Assembly: GCA_963997925.1 (NCBI GenBank)
Contig: CAXEOX010000004.1
Span: 1-64,000 of the forward strand
From: UBA11650 sp963997925
GTDB lineage: Bacteria > Chloroflexota > Dehalococcoidia > Lucifugimonadales > UBA3495
Direction of reading: 5' to 3'
DNA length: 64,000 nucleotides
Position numbers and translations under genes: made by a program. Every line of letters starts with the position of its first letter. The stretch's first letter is position 1. The notes under the pieces were generated by a model. It made no database searches and had not been told where the DNA came from. It was given only the letters and a program-made list of their open reading frames with translations. Positions 44,757 to 53,654 of the stretch are shown in pieces.

Positions 44757-45202
44757 TACGCTGCCTCTTCCTTGATTATCGCCGCAAGAATGTCCAGAGC
44801 CGCAGTATAGCCTCTCCAACCAAAGCCCGCAATCTGGCCTCGGGCGATGTCGGTTACGACCGAATGACGCCGCCATTCGTCCCTTGCGTAGGGATTACTC
44901 AAGTGGACCTCGATTATCGGCACACCAGAGTCTATGAGGCCATCCTTCAAAGTGTAGCTGTAATGGGTTAGCGCACCGGGGTTGATGATGATTCCCTGGA
45001 TAGTACCAAAATGTTCCTGGATGCAATCAACCAAGTGGCCTTCGACGTTGGATTGGAAGAACGTAACTTCCACACCAAGTTCATCAGCCAGCTGTGACAC
45101 CTTGCTATTAACGTCATCCAACGTCATAGCGCCGTAGAACCCGATGTCACGGCGGCCAAGGGCGTTGAGGTTGGGTCCGTTCAACACCAGGAACTTAGTC
45201 AT
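44756..45202 (-). CDS. aroQ: 3-dehydroquinate dehydratase, type II
   Basis: 148 residues from ATG 45202 (MTKFLVLNGPNLNALGRRD); an ATG 15 nt upstream is also open. It catalyses the third shikimate-pathway step. The catalytic Tyr is in GFYG, followed by SNVEGHLVDCIQ, INPGALTHYSYTLKD and PIIEVHLSNPYARDEWRRHS, all type II hallmarks. It overlaps the xer gene and pepQ. Confidence 0.95.
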   Translation of the reverse strand: MTKFLVLNGPNLNALGRRDIGFYGAMTLDDVNSKVSQLADELGVEVTFFQSNVEGHLVDCIQEHFGTIQGIIINPGALTHYSYTLKDGLIDSGVPIIEVHLSNPYARDEWRRHSVVTDIARGQIAGFGWRGYTAALDILAAIIKEEAA

Positions 45203-46190
45203 CGGAGTCGACTCCATCCCTCGCCGATGAAACGGGAGGCAGGTCGGAGCGGGGGTGGTTGGTCAGATAAGCAGAAAGAGCCTCTTGCTTGGTGACGTGG
45301 GTATATATCTGAGTGGTACTGGGGCTAGAATGGCCCAGCAACTCCTGAATCACCCGTAGGTCCGCGCCGCCTTCCAGCATATGGGTAGCAAATGTGTGGC
45401 GCAGGGTATGCGGATGGACCCCCAGAGTAGTCTGTGCCTCAACTCCGTAACGCTCAACCAGTTTCTCCATACTACGTCGGGAGAGCCTGGCGCCGTAACG
45501 GTTCAAGAACAAAGCCGATTCGGTACGTACCGCCAGGTGGGGTCTACCTTCGTCCAAGTAGCGTCGCAATGCGGAGGCGGCGGGTTGACCGAACAGCACC
45601 CATCTTTCTTTAGAGCCCTTGCCCCGGACGAGAATCTCTCGACTGGTGAAGTTAACGTTGGGCAGGTCCATGGTCTGTATCTCGCCCAGGCGCACGCCGC
45701 AGGAATAAAGCACTTCCAGGATCGCACGGTCCCGCAGACCCAGCGGTGCTGAATCATCGGGGGCATCCAACAGCCGAGCTACATCCCGCTGTCCCAGAAA
45801 ACTTGGAAGGGGCTTCTCAACCTTCACGCGGTAGCTCCGGCCCGACGGCACGGGGCTGGCTTTGAACAACTTCTGCTGCACCAGGAAAAGGTAGAAGGAG
45901 CGCAGGACCGTTAGCTTGCGGGCGATACTGACCCGAGCATAGCCTTTACCATCCAGGGCATCTGTGGCCAGCCAGGCCATGTATCCCCGGAGCATCGGAC
46001 GGTCCATAGTTTCTAGGGTTGCCTCTTCCAAGCGGAGATAATGACGGAAGGACCCGATGTCGTCCAGGTAGATCCGGACAGTGTTTTCCGACAGCCCCCG
46101 CTGTCCTCGAAGGTAGTCCGGATAACGTTCTACCAAATCATCGAAGCGGGCCAACTCGGCGGAAATCGAGGCGCCACCGTCAATCGCCAA
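45195..46190 (-). CDS. Site-specific tyrosine recombinase XerC/XerD
   Basis: 331 residues. The SAM-like N-domain (LRGQRGLSENTVRIYLDDIGSF) is followed by a catalytic domain with Arg in SCGVRLGEIQ, HTLRHTFATHMLEGG, LLGHSSPSTTQIYTHV (final Tyr). It resolves chromosome dimers at dif. Only one Xer gene is visible here; whether it acts alone or with a partner cannot be told. It overlaps topA by 11 nt. Confidence 0.93.
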   Translation of the reverse strand: MAIDGGASISAELARFDDLVERYPDYLRGQRGLSENTVRIYLDDIGSFRHYLRLEEATLETMDRPMLRGYMAWLATDALDGKGYARVSIARKLTVLRSFYLFLVQQKLFKASPVPSGRSYRVKVEKPLPSFLGQRDVARLLDAPDDSAPLGLRDRAILEVLYSCGVRLGEIQTMDLPNVNFTSREILVRGKGSKERWVLFGQPAASALRRYLDEGRPHLAVRTESALFLNRYGARLSRRSMEKLVERYGVEAQTTLGVHPHTLRHTFATHMLEGGADLRVIQELLGHSSPSTTQIYTHVTKQEALSAYLTNHPRSDLPPVSSARDGVDSDD

Positions 46191-48444
46191 CTGGCGTCAA
46201 CTCCGATGTCTGATCCGGGGCCGGCTCAAGAATTGCCTCACGCCAATCGCAATTGGTGCAGGAAAGCATGTCCCGTCCTTGCTGGACCATCATGCCACTA
46301 CACTCTGGGCAAGGAGTCGGCACCGGACGCTGATTGCTGATGAAGTCGCAATCCGGGTAGCGGGAACAACCGAAGAACGGACGCCGGCCACGGGCCCGCC
46401 GCTCAACAATCTCTCCGGTGCAGTCGGGTTTCGGACAATGCACGCCAACCTTATTCAAGATTGGCTTGGTCGTACGGCAATCTGGGAATCCGGTGCAGGC
46501 CAAGAACCGGCCAAACCGCCCGGTCTTGATGACCATGGGCTTGCTGCAGGTGTCGCAGACCTCGTCGGTCTCTTCTTCCACCTTGGTTCGGGGCATGGAT
46601 TCTTCGGCTTTTGCCAGCGCCTTCCCAAAGGGGTCGTAGAACTCGCCCAACATGGGGACCCATTCGCGTTCCCCACGGGACACCTCATCCAGCCCCTCTT
46701 CCATCTTCGCAGTGAAATCAGGGTCCATCACTTCAGTGAAGTACTCAAGCAGCAGTTCCGTGACTGTGGAACCCAGAACGGACGGCACCAGACGGTTCTG
46801 CTCCTTGGTTACATAGTGCCGGTCCAACAGTGTTCCCACGGTTGGAGCATACGTGCTGGGACGACCGATACCCTTCTCTTCCATGGCCTTGATCAACGTG
46901 GCCTCAGTATATCTGGGCGGCGGTTGAGTGAAGTGCTGCAATGCCTCCAGCTTCCGGCATCCCAAGCCATCGCCAGCCTCTAACACAGGCAGAGATTGGC
47001 GTCCATCATCCGTCTCTTCTTCGTCCAGGCTTTCCATGTAGACCGCCCGGAAGCCGGGGAATTTCAATACCGATCCGGTGGAACGGAACATATAGACCTT
47101 TGATGTGCCTTTGCAGGTTGCATCGATATCCACCGTGGTGGCTTCGGTTCTGGCGTCAGCCATCTGGCTGGCAACCATCCTCTTCCATATAAGTTCGTAC
47201 AGGTTCAGCTGAGGACGGCTGAGATAGGCCTTTACCGAGTCTGGAGTACGCCTGATGGACGTAGGCCGGATCGCCTCGTGGGCTTCCTGCGCCGACTTAG
47301 CTTTGGTCGTAAATACCCGTGGCTTATCCGGTACGTAGTCCTTGCCGTAAGCTTCGGTGATGTACCCCCGCGTCTCGCTGATTGCGGAAGTCGCTACTTG
47401 AACGGAGTCGGTCCTCATGTAGGTGATTAGACCCACTGATTCCCCGCCGCCCACGGTAAGACCTTCGTAAAGCTCCTGGGCCACGGACATGGTCTGCCTA
47501 GGGGTCCGGCGTAATTTCCGCCCAGCCTCTTGCTGGAGGGTGCTGGTGGTGAACGGAGCGGTGGGCCGTTGGCGAACTTCCCGCTTCCGAACGTTTGACA
47601 CTGCGTAGGCCGCGTCCTTCAACTCGGCCTCATATCCGCGAGCGTCATCCTCTTTGGCGATGGACAAACGGCCCTTTGCGCCTTTCACCGAGTGCAATAC
47701 GCCGGAGAAAAGATTGGGCTTAGTGGCCGGACTTTTCTCTTTGTGCAGTTCGGCTTCCAGGGTCCACGACTCGACGGGAACGAAGACCTTAATCTCATTC
47801 TCCCGGTCGACCACCATTCTCAGAGAAACCGATTGTACCCGGCCAGCAGATAGTCCCCGCTGTACCCGGCGCCATAGCAATGGGCTGATCTGATAGCCTA
47901 CTAGCCGGTCGAGGATCCGCCGGGCTTGCTGGGCATTGACCAGCTCCATGTCAATCTCGCGGGGATTATTGAAGGCTTCTTCCACGGCTTCCTTAGTAAT
48001 CTCGTGGAAAACCACCCTCTTGGGAGGGTCAGGCCTCTCGTCCCACTTCGCCGCCGTTTGCAGGTGCCAGGAGATAGCCTCACCTTCCCGGTCCGGGTCT
48101 GTGGCCAGATATATCTTGGAGGCCTGATCGCCGGCCTTTTTTAACTCGCTGAGGATGGACCGCTTGTCCCGCATGATTACGTAGGATGGTTCGAACTCGT
48201 TTTCTATATCCACCCCAATCTTGCTTTTCGGCAGATCCCTCACGTGACCTTGGGAAGCAATAACCACGTACTTGTTGCCCAACATCTGGCCAACCGTGCG
48301 GGCTTTGGCCGGAGACTCAACTATCACCAGTTGTTTACCCGCCGTTTTCCGAACAGCAGTACCTTTCTTAGTAGACTTGGCAGTCGATTTCCGGGTACCT
48401 GCTTTGGTAGTACGTGTTTTCGTGGTTTTGGCCTTAGTTACCAT
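46180..48444 (-). CDS. topA: DNA topoisomerase I
   Basis: 754 residues from ATG 48444; an ATG 30 nt upstream is an alternative but leaves a larger overlap with dprA. A Lys/Thr/Ala-rich N-terminal tail precedes the Toprim domain (LVIVESPAKARTV). The catalytic Tyr is in LITYMRTDSVQ. The C-terminus has Cys4 zinc fingers (CDTCSKPM.., CPKPDCTG.., CPECSGMM..). It relaxes negative supercoils. It is coupled to dprA, as in many bacteria. Confidence 0.96.
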   Translation of the reverse strand: MVTKAKTTKTRTTKAGTRKSTAKSTKKGTAVRKTAGKQLVIVESPAKARTVGQMLGNKYVVIASQGHVRDLPKSKIGVDIENEFEPSYVIMRDKRSILSELKKAGDQASKIYLATDPDREGEAISWHLQTAAKWDERPDPPKRVVFHEITKEAVEEAFNNPREIDMELVNAQQARRILDRLVGYQISPLLWRRVQRGLSAGRVQSVSLRMVVDRENEIKVFVPVESWTLEAELHKEKSPATKPNLFSGVLHSVKGAKGRLSIAKEDDARGYEAELKDAAYAVSNVRKREVRQRPTAPFTTSTLQQEAGRKLRRTPRQTMSVAQELYEGLTVGGGESVGLITYMRTDSVQVATSAISETRGYITEAYGKDYVPDKPRVFTTKAKSAQEAHEAIRPTSIRRTPDSVKAYLSRPQLNLYELIWKRMVASQMADARTEATTVDIDATCKGTSKVYMFRSTGSVLKFPGFRAVYMESLDEEETDDGRQSLPVLEAGDGLGCRKLEALQHFTQPPPRYTEATLIKAMEEKGIGRPSTYAPTVGTLLDRHYVTKEQNRLVPSVLGSTVTELLLEYFTEVMDPDFTAKMEEGLDEVSRGEREWVPMLGEFYDPFGKALAKAEESMPRTKVEEETDEVCDTCSKPMVIKTGRFGRFLACTGFPDCRTTKPILNKVGVHCPKPDCTGEIVERRARGRRPFFGCSRYPDCDFISNQRPVPTPCPECSGMMVQQGRDMLSCTNCDWREAILEPAPDQTSELTPVGD

Positions 48445-49543
48445 AGACTTGGGATACCTCCCGTAAACGGACATAGTGCATGCAACCCACTTGCCGCACT
48501 TGGCCTTTCAATTCCAGCATGGTAAGCATGCTGCTAACAGACGCGATCGGGATGTCGGCGCTTCTTCTAATGTCGTCGATATGCCGTGGCTCATCGTTCA
48601 GATAGGCCAGCAAGACCGACTCAGCGTCGTCATCCGCCTCCACCGGCAATGGCATCGGAACTTGCCGCGCCACGGTCGTCAGGTTCAACTCTTCCAGAAT
48701 ATCGGTGACGTTGGATACCAGCTTAGCCCCCTCCTGAATCAACCGGTTGGTCAACCGGCTCATGGGAGAGTAGATACTGCCGGGTACGCAGAACACTTCC
48801 CGGTTCTGCTCCAACGCATGATACACGGTCCAACGGGCGCCGCTGCCTTCTCCGGCTTCGATGACCAGAGAACCCAGGCTGATGCCGCTAATCAAACGGT
48901 TCCGCCGGGGAAAGCTCCGAGGGTCGGGTCTGACTCCCGGAGGATATTCGCTGACGATGGCCCCATGGTCCATGATTTGTTGCGCAAGATTAGTGTGTTC
49001 CCTGGGATAGATTATGTCCATACCATTAGCCAGAACAGCTATGGTCCGCCCCCCGTTCTCAAGGGTCGCCCGATGGGCCACCCCATCGACGCCCCGGGCC
49101 AGGCCACTGATTATAGCGATGTCATTCCGGGCCAATTCGGCGGTCAAGCCAGCCGTGGCTTCTCTTCCATATGACGTCGGCCCCCTAGTCCCAACCACCG
49201 CTACGGATCTTTCGTCCGACGGCAACAAGGTGCCTTTATAATAGAGGACCGGCGGCGGGTCTGCGATTTCCTTCAAGCGCGCCGGATAATCGTCATCGTG
49301 CTAGGTGACCAGGTTGATTCCGGCAAGCTTAAGCTTTTCAAGCTCGGCGTCCGGCGTAGTCTGGCTTCTGAGGGCTATCAAATCCCTTGCGGTCCGGTCG
49401 TCAAGACCAGCCTCTTTGAACTCAGATAATCCGGCATGCCATACCCTTTCCAGGTCGCCGAAGTAAGCCTCCAGCCTGCGAAACCTCACCGTTCCGAGCC
49501 TGGGCACACGTTTCAACGCCTCCCAATATTTTACGTCAACCAT
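48434..49543 (-). pseudogene. dprA: dprA interrupted by an in-frame TAG codon
   Basis: The reading frame is continuous from 49543 to 48434 except for one TAG at 49303-49301 (codon 81 of 369). Before it lies the HhH domain (VDVKYWEALKRVPRLGTVR); after it HDDDYPARLKEIADPPPVLYY continues the normal DprA sequence into the Rossmann core with VAVVGTRGPTSYG and ISGLARGVDGVAHRATL. DprA loads RecA on incoming DNA in transformation. No second mutation is seen, so the stop is either recent, an error or read through. Restart at TTG 49276 could give the core domain alone. Confidence 0.85.
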
Positions 49544-49600
49544 GAAATCGATTCTAGCATACCGTCGAAGTTTGAAACAACGCTGCCAGGGTCATCTTAA

Positions 49601-49655
49601 TTGACATTAGACCGTGCCTGATGTAATATTCGTATCGCTACTTTTGATATGAATA
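49601..49655 (+). promoter_or_regulatory. Candidate promoter with overlapping dyad upstream of korA
   Basis: TTGACA (49601-49606), 17 bp and TAATAT (49624-49629). Directly over the -10 lies an inverted repeat TATTCgTATC / GATAtGAATA (49627-49655), an operator-like layout. It is 240 bp before korA. The remainder of 49544-49892 shows nothing else. Confidence 0.45.
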
Positions 49656-49892
49656 ACAACCCTAAAAGGTTGTTTACGCTTAGGCCTACGGCTCCACAGG
49701 ACAGAGGTTTATTTGAGCTTCTGAAGATGCCATGGCCTTGCTCCGAACAATCATCATGACAGCCGCCACAACATTCCTATATATCCCAGTGGTGCCGCTC
49801 CTTTCCTCTCGAACGACCCCTGAGTCTTCTTGCGCCGCCCGGCACAACCTTAAAATCCTATCGACACGATACTAGCCCTGGGAGAATTACAC

Positions 49893-51608
49893 ATGGAGAT
49901 GCGTGACTTCGTCGTCCGGTTCGCCGGCGAAGGCGGACAAGGAGTGGTAACCTCTGCAGAGGGTTTAGCCCAAGCAGCCACCCAGGTCGGCTATCATGCT
50001 TTAACTTTCGCTACATTCCCTTCTCAGATCTTGGGCGGTCCCACATGGACCCAAGCCAGGATCTCGGTCGACCCGATCCTCAGCCCCGGCGACGACGTTG
50101 ATGTCCTCGTAGCTTTCAATCAAGACGCCTACGACGAACACAATCCCGACGTTCGGGATGAAGGCGTTATCATCTTCAACTCCAACGAATTCCAGTTGGA
50201 AGGAGATGCGCGAGGATTCGGTCTTCCCTTCGACGAGTTAGCCAAGTCCACCGGCAATGCCCGGGCTGCGAATATGGTGATCATCGGTGCCCTAGCCCAC
50301 TTGGTCGACATGCCTCAAACGTACCTGGAGGAGTTTGTTACCAAGAGGTTCACCCGCGGCCGGTCCGGAGATGATGAAATCATCAAGGCCAACATCCAGG
50401 CCATGACGCTGGGACGGGAGCACATCTCTGAAAGCGGTCTCGCCCTGGGGGCTCTAGCCGCTCCTAAACCGCCTGATTACGCCCAAGTGATGCTCAAAGG
50501 AAACGAAGCCATTTCCTTGGGAGCGCTAGCCGGAGGCTTGGACTTTTACGCAGGATACCCTATCTCCCCAGCCACAACGATTCTGTTGTACATGGAGAGG
50601 AACCTGGTCGGCGAGGGTAAGTTCGCCCATCAAGTAAGCTCGGAGATTGAGTCCATTACCGCCTTACTGGGAGCAGGATTCGCCGGTAAGAAAGCCATGA
50701 CGGCCACCGCAGGGCCAGGATTTTCCCTGATGAGCGAAGGCCTGGGCCTAGGGTGGATAGCTGAGATTCCCTTGGTTGTTGTGGATGTGCAAAGAGGTGG
50801 CCCGGCCACCGGACTGCCCACCAAGACAGAACAATCGGACCTCATGGCCTGCATGTTCCCGGCCCATGGCGATGTTCGGATGCCCGTCATCGCCGTCGGA
50901 ACGGTTGAAGAGTGTTTCTACGGTGCAATCAAGGCTCTCAACTGGGCCGAGCGTTACCAAGGGCCGGTGATATTGATGACCGAGATGTCCTTGGCGGAAC
51001 GGGTACAAAATATCCAAAAGCCGGACCTTTCCAAGGTTGAAGACCAGCGGCGGCAGACCTACCAAGGTTCCAACGGCTACAATCGATACGCTGGATTCGA
51101 ATTGTCCCCCATGCCGGTCCCCGGCAATCCCGGCTCATACGTTGCCAACGGCAGTGAACATGACGACATGGGTGACACAACTCACTTGGGCAGCCGCCAC
51201 ATACAGATGACAGAGCGCCGCTTCAGCAAGTTGAAACTGCTGGAAGAGGACGAATACGAAAGAGACAACACTGAAGAGTCCATCGCAATGATGCCTTGGG
51301 GCGGCTCGAAAGGTCCAGCACAAGAAGCCTACATTCAGTTGAAGGCTTCGGGAGTACCGGTCGGCTGGTACTACACCATGAATCTCAGCCCATTGCCCCC
51401 CAAATTGCTGGAAGAGCTGAAAAAGAAGGATCTGGTTCTAGTCCCGGAGTTGAACTATCAGGGGCAGTTTGCCAACATCTTGCGTTCCCAAGGAGTTAAA
51501 GCCGAGGCTATCACCCAATATACGGGGCTCCCCTTCAAAGTTAGAGACCTGGTAAAGCGGGTCACCGAAGCAACGGAGACCGTTAGGAAGGAGGCGGCTG
51601 GGGTATGA
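49893..51608 (+). CDS. korA: 2-oxoacid:ferredoxin oxidoreductase, fused gamma-alpha subunit
   Basis: 571 residues. The N-terminal gamma domain (VVRFAGEGGQGVVTSAEGLA, about 1-185) is fused to the alpha subunit (GLDFYAGYPISPATTILLY and TATAGPGFSLMSEGLG). It oxidises 2-oxoglutarate or a related 2-oxoacid to acyl-CoA, reducing ferredoxin, or works in reverse. It forms the pair with korB, starting 4 nt before this stop. There is no ferredoxin-domain subunit nearby. Confidence 0.92.
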   Translation: MEMRDFVVRFAGEGGQGVVTSAEGLAQAATQVGYHALTFATFPSQILGGPTWTQARISVDPILSPGDDVDVLVAFNQDAYDEHNPDVRDEGVIIFNSNEFQLEGDARGFGLPFDELAKSTGNARAANMVIIGALAHLVDMPQTYLEEFVTKRFTRGRSGDDEIIKANIQAMTLGREHISESGLALGALAAPKPPDYAQVMLKGNEAISLGALAGGLDFYAGYPISPATTILLYMERNLVGEGKFAHQVSSEIESITALLGAGFAGKKAMTATAGPGFSLMSEGLGLGWIAEIPLVVVDVQRGGPATGLPTKTEQSDLMACMFPAHGDVRMPVIAVGTVEECFYGAIKALNWAERYQGPVILMTEMSLAERVQNIQKPDLSKVEDQRRQTYQGSNGYNRYAGFELSPMPVPGNPGSYVANGSEHDDMGDTTHLGSRHIQMTERRFSKLKLLEEDEYERDNTEESIAMMPWGGSKGPAQEAYIQLKASGVPVGWYYTMNLSPLPPKLLEELKKKDLVLVPELNYQGQFANILRSQGVKAEAITQYTGLPFKVRDLVKRVTEATETVRKEAAGV

Positions 51609-52471
51609 GCAAAAAGAACGAAGAATACGACTTTAAGTGGTGCCCGGGTTGCGGAGACTTTGGGGTCCGCAGGGCGTTGGAAATGGCGATGATTGACCGT
51701 CTTGAAGAGACGGGGCTTCCCATTGAAAACAACGTGGTGGTGGCTGGTATCGGTTGCTCAGGAAACCTGGTACATCTTCTTGAGGGTAACCAACCCTACG
51801 GTTTCCACGGCATCCACGGCAGGTCTTTACCCATATCCCTGGGCGTAAAGATGGCCCGCCCCGAACTGAACGTGGTCGTCGTGGCCGGCGATGGAGACTT
51901 CCTGAGCATCGGCGGCGAGCATATCGGACCCCAAGCTTCCCGAAACTTAAACGTCTGCGTAATAGTGATGGACAACGGCGTCTACGGTCTTACTAAGGGC
52001 CAAAGCTCACCGACAACCAAGTTAGGTGAAATAACCAGTTCAACACCTTTCGGCAAGATAGAGTCACAACTGAATCCCTTGGAGCTGTATCTAACCCTGG
52101 GTGTTTCCTTTATCGCTTCCGGGTTTTCAGGACAGGTCAGGCCGTTGGCCAAGCTGATTACGCAAGGGATGGAGCATAAGGGGTTTTCCATAGTGCACGT
52201 ACAATCTCCTTGCACCACCTATAACGATACCTTCGAACTGCTCAAAGGCAACATACAAAAGGGGATTGAGCCAGGACTGTGGGAGATTTCGGAAGATCAC
52301 GACACCAGCGACAAGGTAGCCGCGCAGCAATTACTCCAACAGGGCGGCGTTCCGGTTGGCGTGCTCTACAACGATACTTTCCGTCCTTCGATGGACCAGC
52401 AGATCGAGCAGATGTGGGGCAGGGCAGAGCCGAAGACCGTACAGCAGTTGATGGACGCCTTCGAGTTTTAA
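51605..52471 (+). CDS. korB: 2-oxoacid:ferredoxin oxidoreductase, beta subunit
   Basis: 288 residues. It binds thiamine diphosphate through AGDGDFLSIGGEH and the following MDNGVYGLTKGQ. Cys residues WCPGCGDFG and GIGCSGN hold the [4Fe-4S] cluster. ATGA overlap with korA couples translation. The last 110 residues carry the usual KorB C-terminus (GGVPVGVLYNDTFRPSMDQQ). Terminates at a strong hairpin. Confidence 0.94.
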   Translation: MSKKNEEYDFKWCPGCGDFGVRRALEMAMIDRLEETGLPIENNVVVAGIGCSGNLVHLLEGNQPYGFHGIHGRSLPISLGVKMARPELNVVVVAGDGDFLSIGGEHIGPQASRNLNVCVIVMDNGVYGLTKGQSSPTTKLGEITSSTPFGKIESQLNPLELYLTLGVSFIASGFSGQVRPLAKLITQGMEHKGFSIVHVQSPCTTYNDTFELLKGNIQKGIEPGLWEISEDHDTSDKVAAQQLLQQGGVPVGVLYNDTFRPSMDQQIEQMWGRAEPKTVQQLMDAFEF

Positions 52472-52494
52472 CCCAGGTTCCGCCTCAGAAACTG

Positions 52495-52530
52495 AAAAGC
52501 TCCCCGCTTACGCCGGGGAGCTTTTATTTT
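52495..52530 (+). terminator. Rho-independent terminator after korAB
   Basis: AAAAGCTCCCCG / CGGGGAGCTTTT form a 12-bp perfect stem followed by ATTTT. It ends 8 bp before the convergent sigma gene's last codon. Confidence 0.9.
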
Positions 52531-52537
52531 GGCTTAG

Positions 52538-53071
52538 CTAGGTCTCTCTGTTCGCCGCTAGATACTCTTGCAAGTGCTGCCGGAGGAGTAGACGGCCCCG
52601 GTGAAGCCGGGCTTTCAACGACGATACGGAGATGTCTAAAATCTGGGCCGCCTCTTCGTTGCTTAACCCTTGGACGTCCCGAAGCACTACGGCGGTTTTG
52701 AGGTTGTCCTAAAGCATGTCCAGCCCCTGCTCCAAGTGCTCCCGAAGCTCACTATTCAGCGCCAGTTTCTCAGGACCTTCTCCCGGGCTGGGGAGATCAA
52801 TCTCTTCGTAGCCGGTCTGTGTGAGGTTCCGCCGGGGCCGCTCTTTGCGCAGCTTCATCAGGGCGGCGTTGGTGGCGATGCGATACAGCCAAGTACCAAT
52901 CCGAGACTCGCCACGGAACCGCTCGAAGTTGCGGTATGCGGCCAAGAAAGCGTCCTGGGCAGCATCTTCAGCGTCAGCGTGGTTCCCCAGGATTCTATAG
53001 GTCAGGTTGCATACGAAATCGCCGTACTCGGTAACGATGTCTTCAAAAGTTTGTGTGGGCTGGGATTCCAT
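52538..53071 (-). pseudogene. ECF sigma factor interrupted by an in-frame TAG codon
   Basis: The frame 53071-52538 has 177 residue positions, normal for ECF sigmas, with one TAG at 52711-52709 (codon 121). Region 2 precedes it (LTYRILGNHADAEDAAQDAFLAAY, RGESRIGTWLYRIATNAALM). After the stop, region 4 continues intact (NLKTAVVLRDVQGLSNEEAA, ISVSSLKARLHRGRLLLRQH). The stop falls in the linker where other sigmas have Pro or Ser (LxxLP). A terminated product would lack -35 recognition. ATG 53071 was chosen; TTG 53077 is in frame. Confidence 0.85.
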
Positions 53072-53135
53072 TGGCAATCAGAGCTTTTCAGCAAATATAT
53101 CTTTGGCCTGCATTGTGCATCTAAAGTTATGAGTT

Positions 53136-53151
53136 TGTCTATAGAAAGACA
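53136..53151. promoter_or_regulatory. Short dyad upstream of the sigma gene
   Basis: TGTCT-N6-AGACA lies 65 bp before the sigma start in the 198-bp divergent region shared with the anti-sigma gene. Possible regulator site; no consensus recognised. Confidence 0.25.
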
Positions 53152-53228
53152 ATTACACTTGATACGAGAGGCCCAGCGAATGCTCGCAGCTCATCGAATT
53201 AAGAGACGGTATTTGGCAAAGCTAGCGG

Positions 53229-53257
53229 TTGATGTCGATCGGACATGAGTTTAGAAT
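53229..53257 (+). promoter_or_regulatory. Sigma-70-type promoter of the anti-sigma gene
   Basis: TTGATG (53229-53234), 17 bp, TAGAAT (53252-53257), 18 bp before the GTG at 53276. Expression of the anti-sigma thus appears independent of the ECF sigma. Confidence 0.65.
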
Positions 53258-53275
53258 ACCCTGGGGGACGTTAAA

Positions 53276-53542
53276 GTGATGGGATTTTTTCACAAGCTAT
53301 TTCACCCGGGCGAAGTCGATTGCAACGAAGTCCAGAAGCTTTCGTCGGACTTCCTGGAGAAGGATCTCTTCCCACCCAAAAGGTCGGCTTTCCAGGCCCA
53401 CCTAGACAACTGCGGTCCTTGCCGCGCCTTCGTAGACACACTGGCATCCACCATCGGGATACTATCCCGATTCCCCAAAATGGCGGCTCCTCCCACGTTT
53501 CACGACTCGGTCATGGACCGCATCAGGCAGGAAAAGAAGTAG
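53276..53542 (+). CDS. Zinc-finger anti-sigma factor (ZAS-type)
   Basis: 88 residues. The domain has Cys at DCNEVQKLSSDFLE and the HLDNCGPCRAFVD motif (H-x3-C-x2-C), typical of zinc anti-sigma domains that bind ECF sigmas. No membrane segment is present, so it is soluble. It is transcribed away from the sigma gene, an unusual arrangement. Start GTG 53276 or ATG 53279. Confidence 0.85.
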   Translation: MMGFFHKLFHPGEVDCNEVQKLSSDFLEKDLFPPKRSAFQAHLDNCGPCRAFVDTLASTIGILSRFPKMAAPPTFHDSVMDRIRQEKK

Positions 53543-53654
53543 TTCGCGTTTCTGCTTGAGGCGGTTGGTCGTGGAAAAGCAGGGGGTAAGGCGGGTGAGG
53601 AAGTTCGCTGGGTTTCTTAAGCTGGCACTGGCATGCCCAATACCTATCCCTCTA

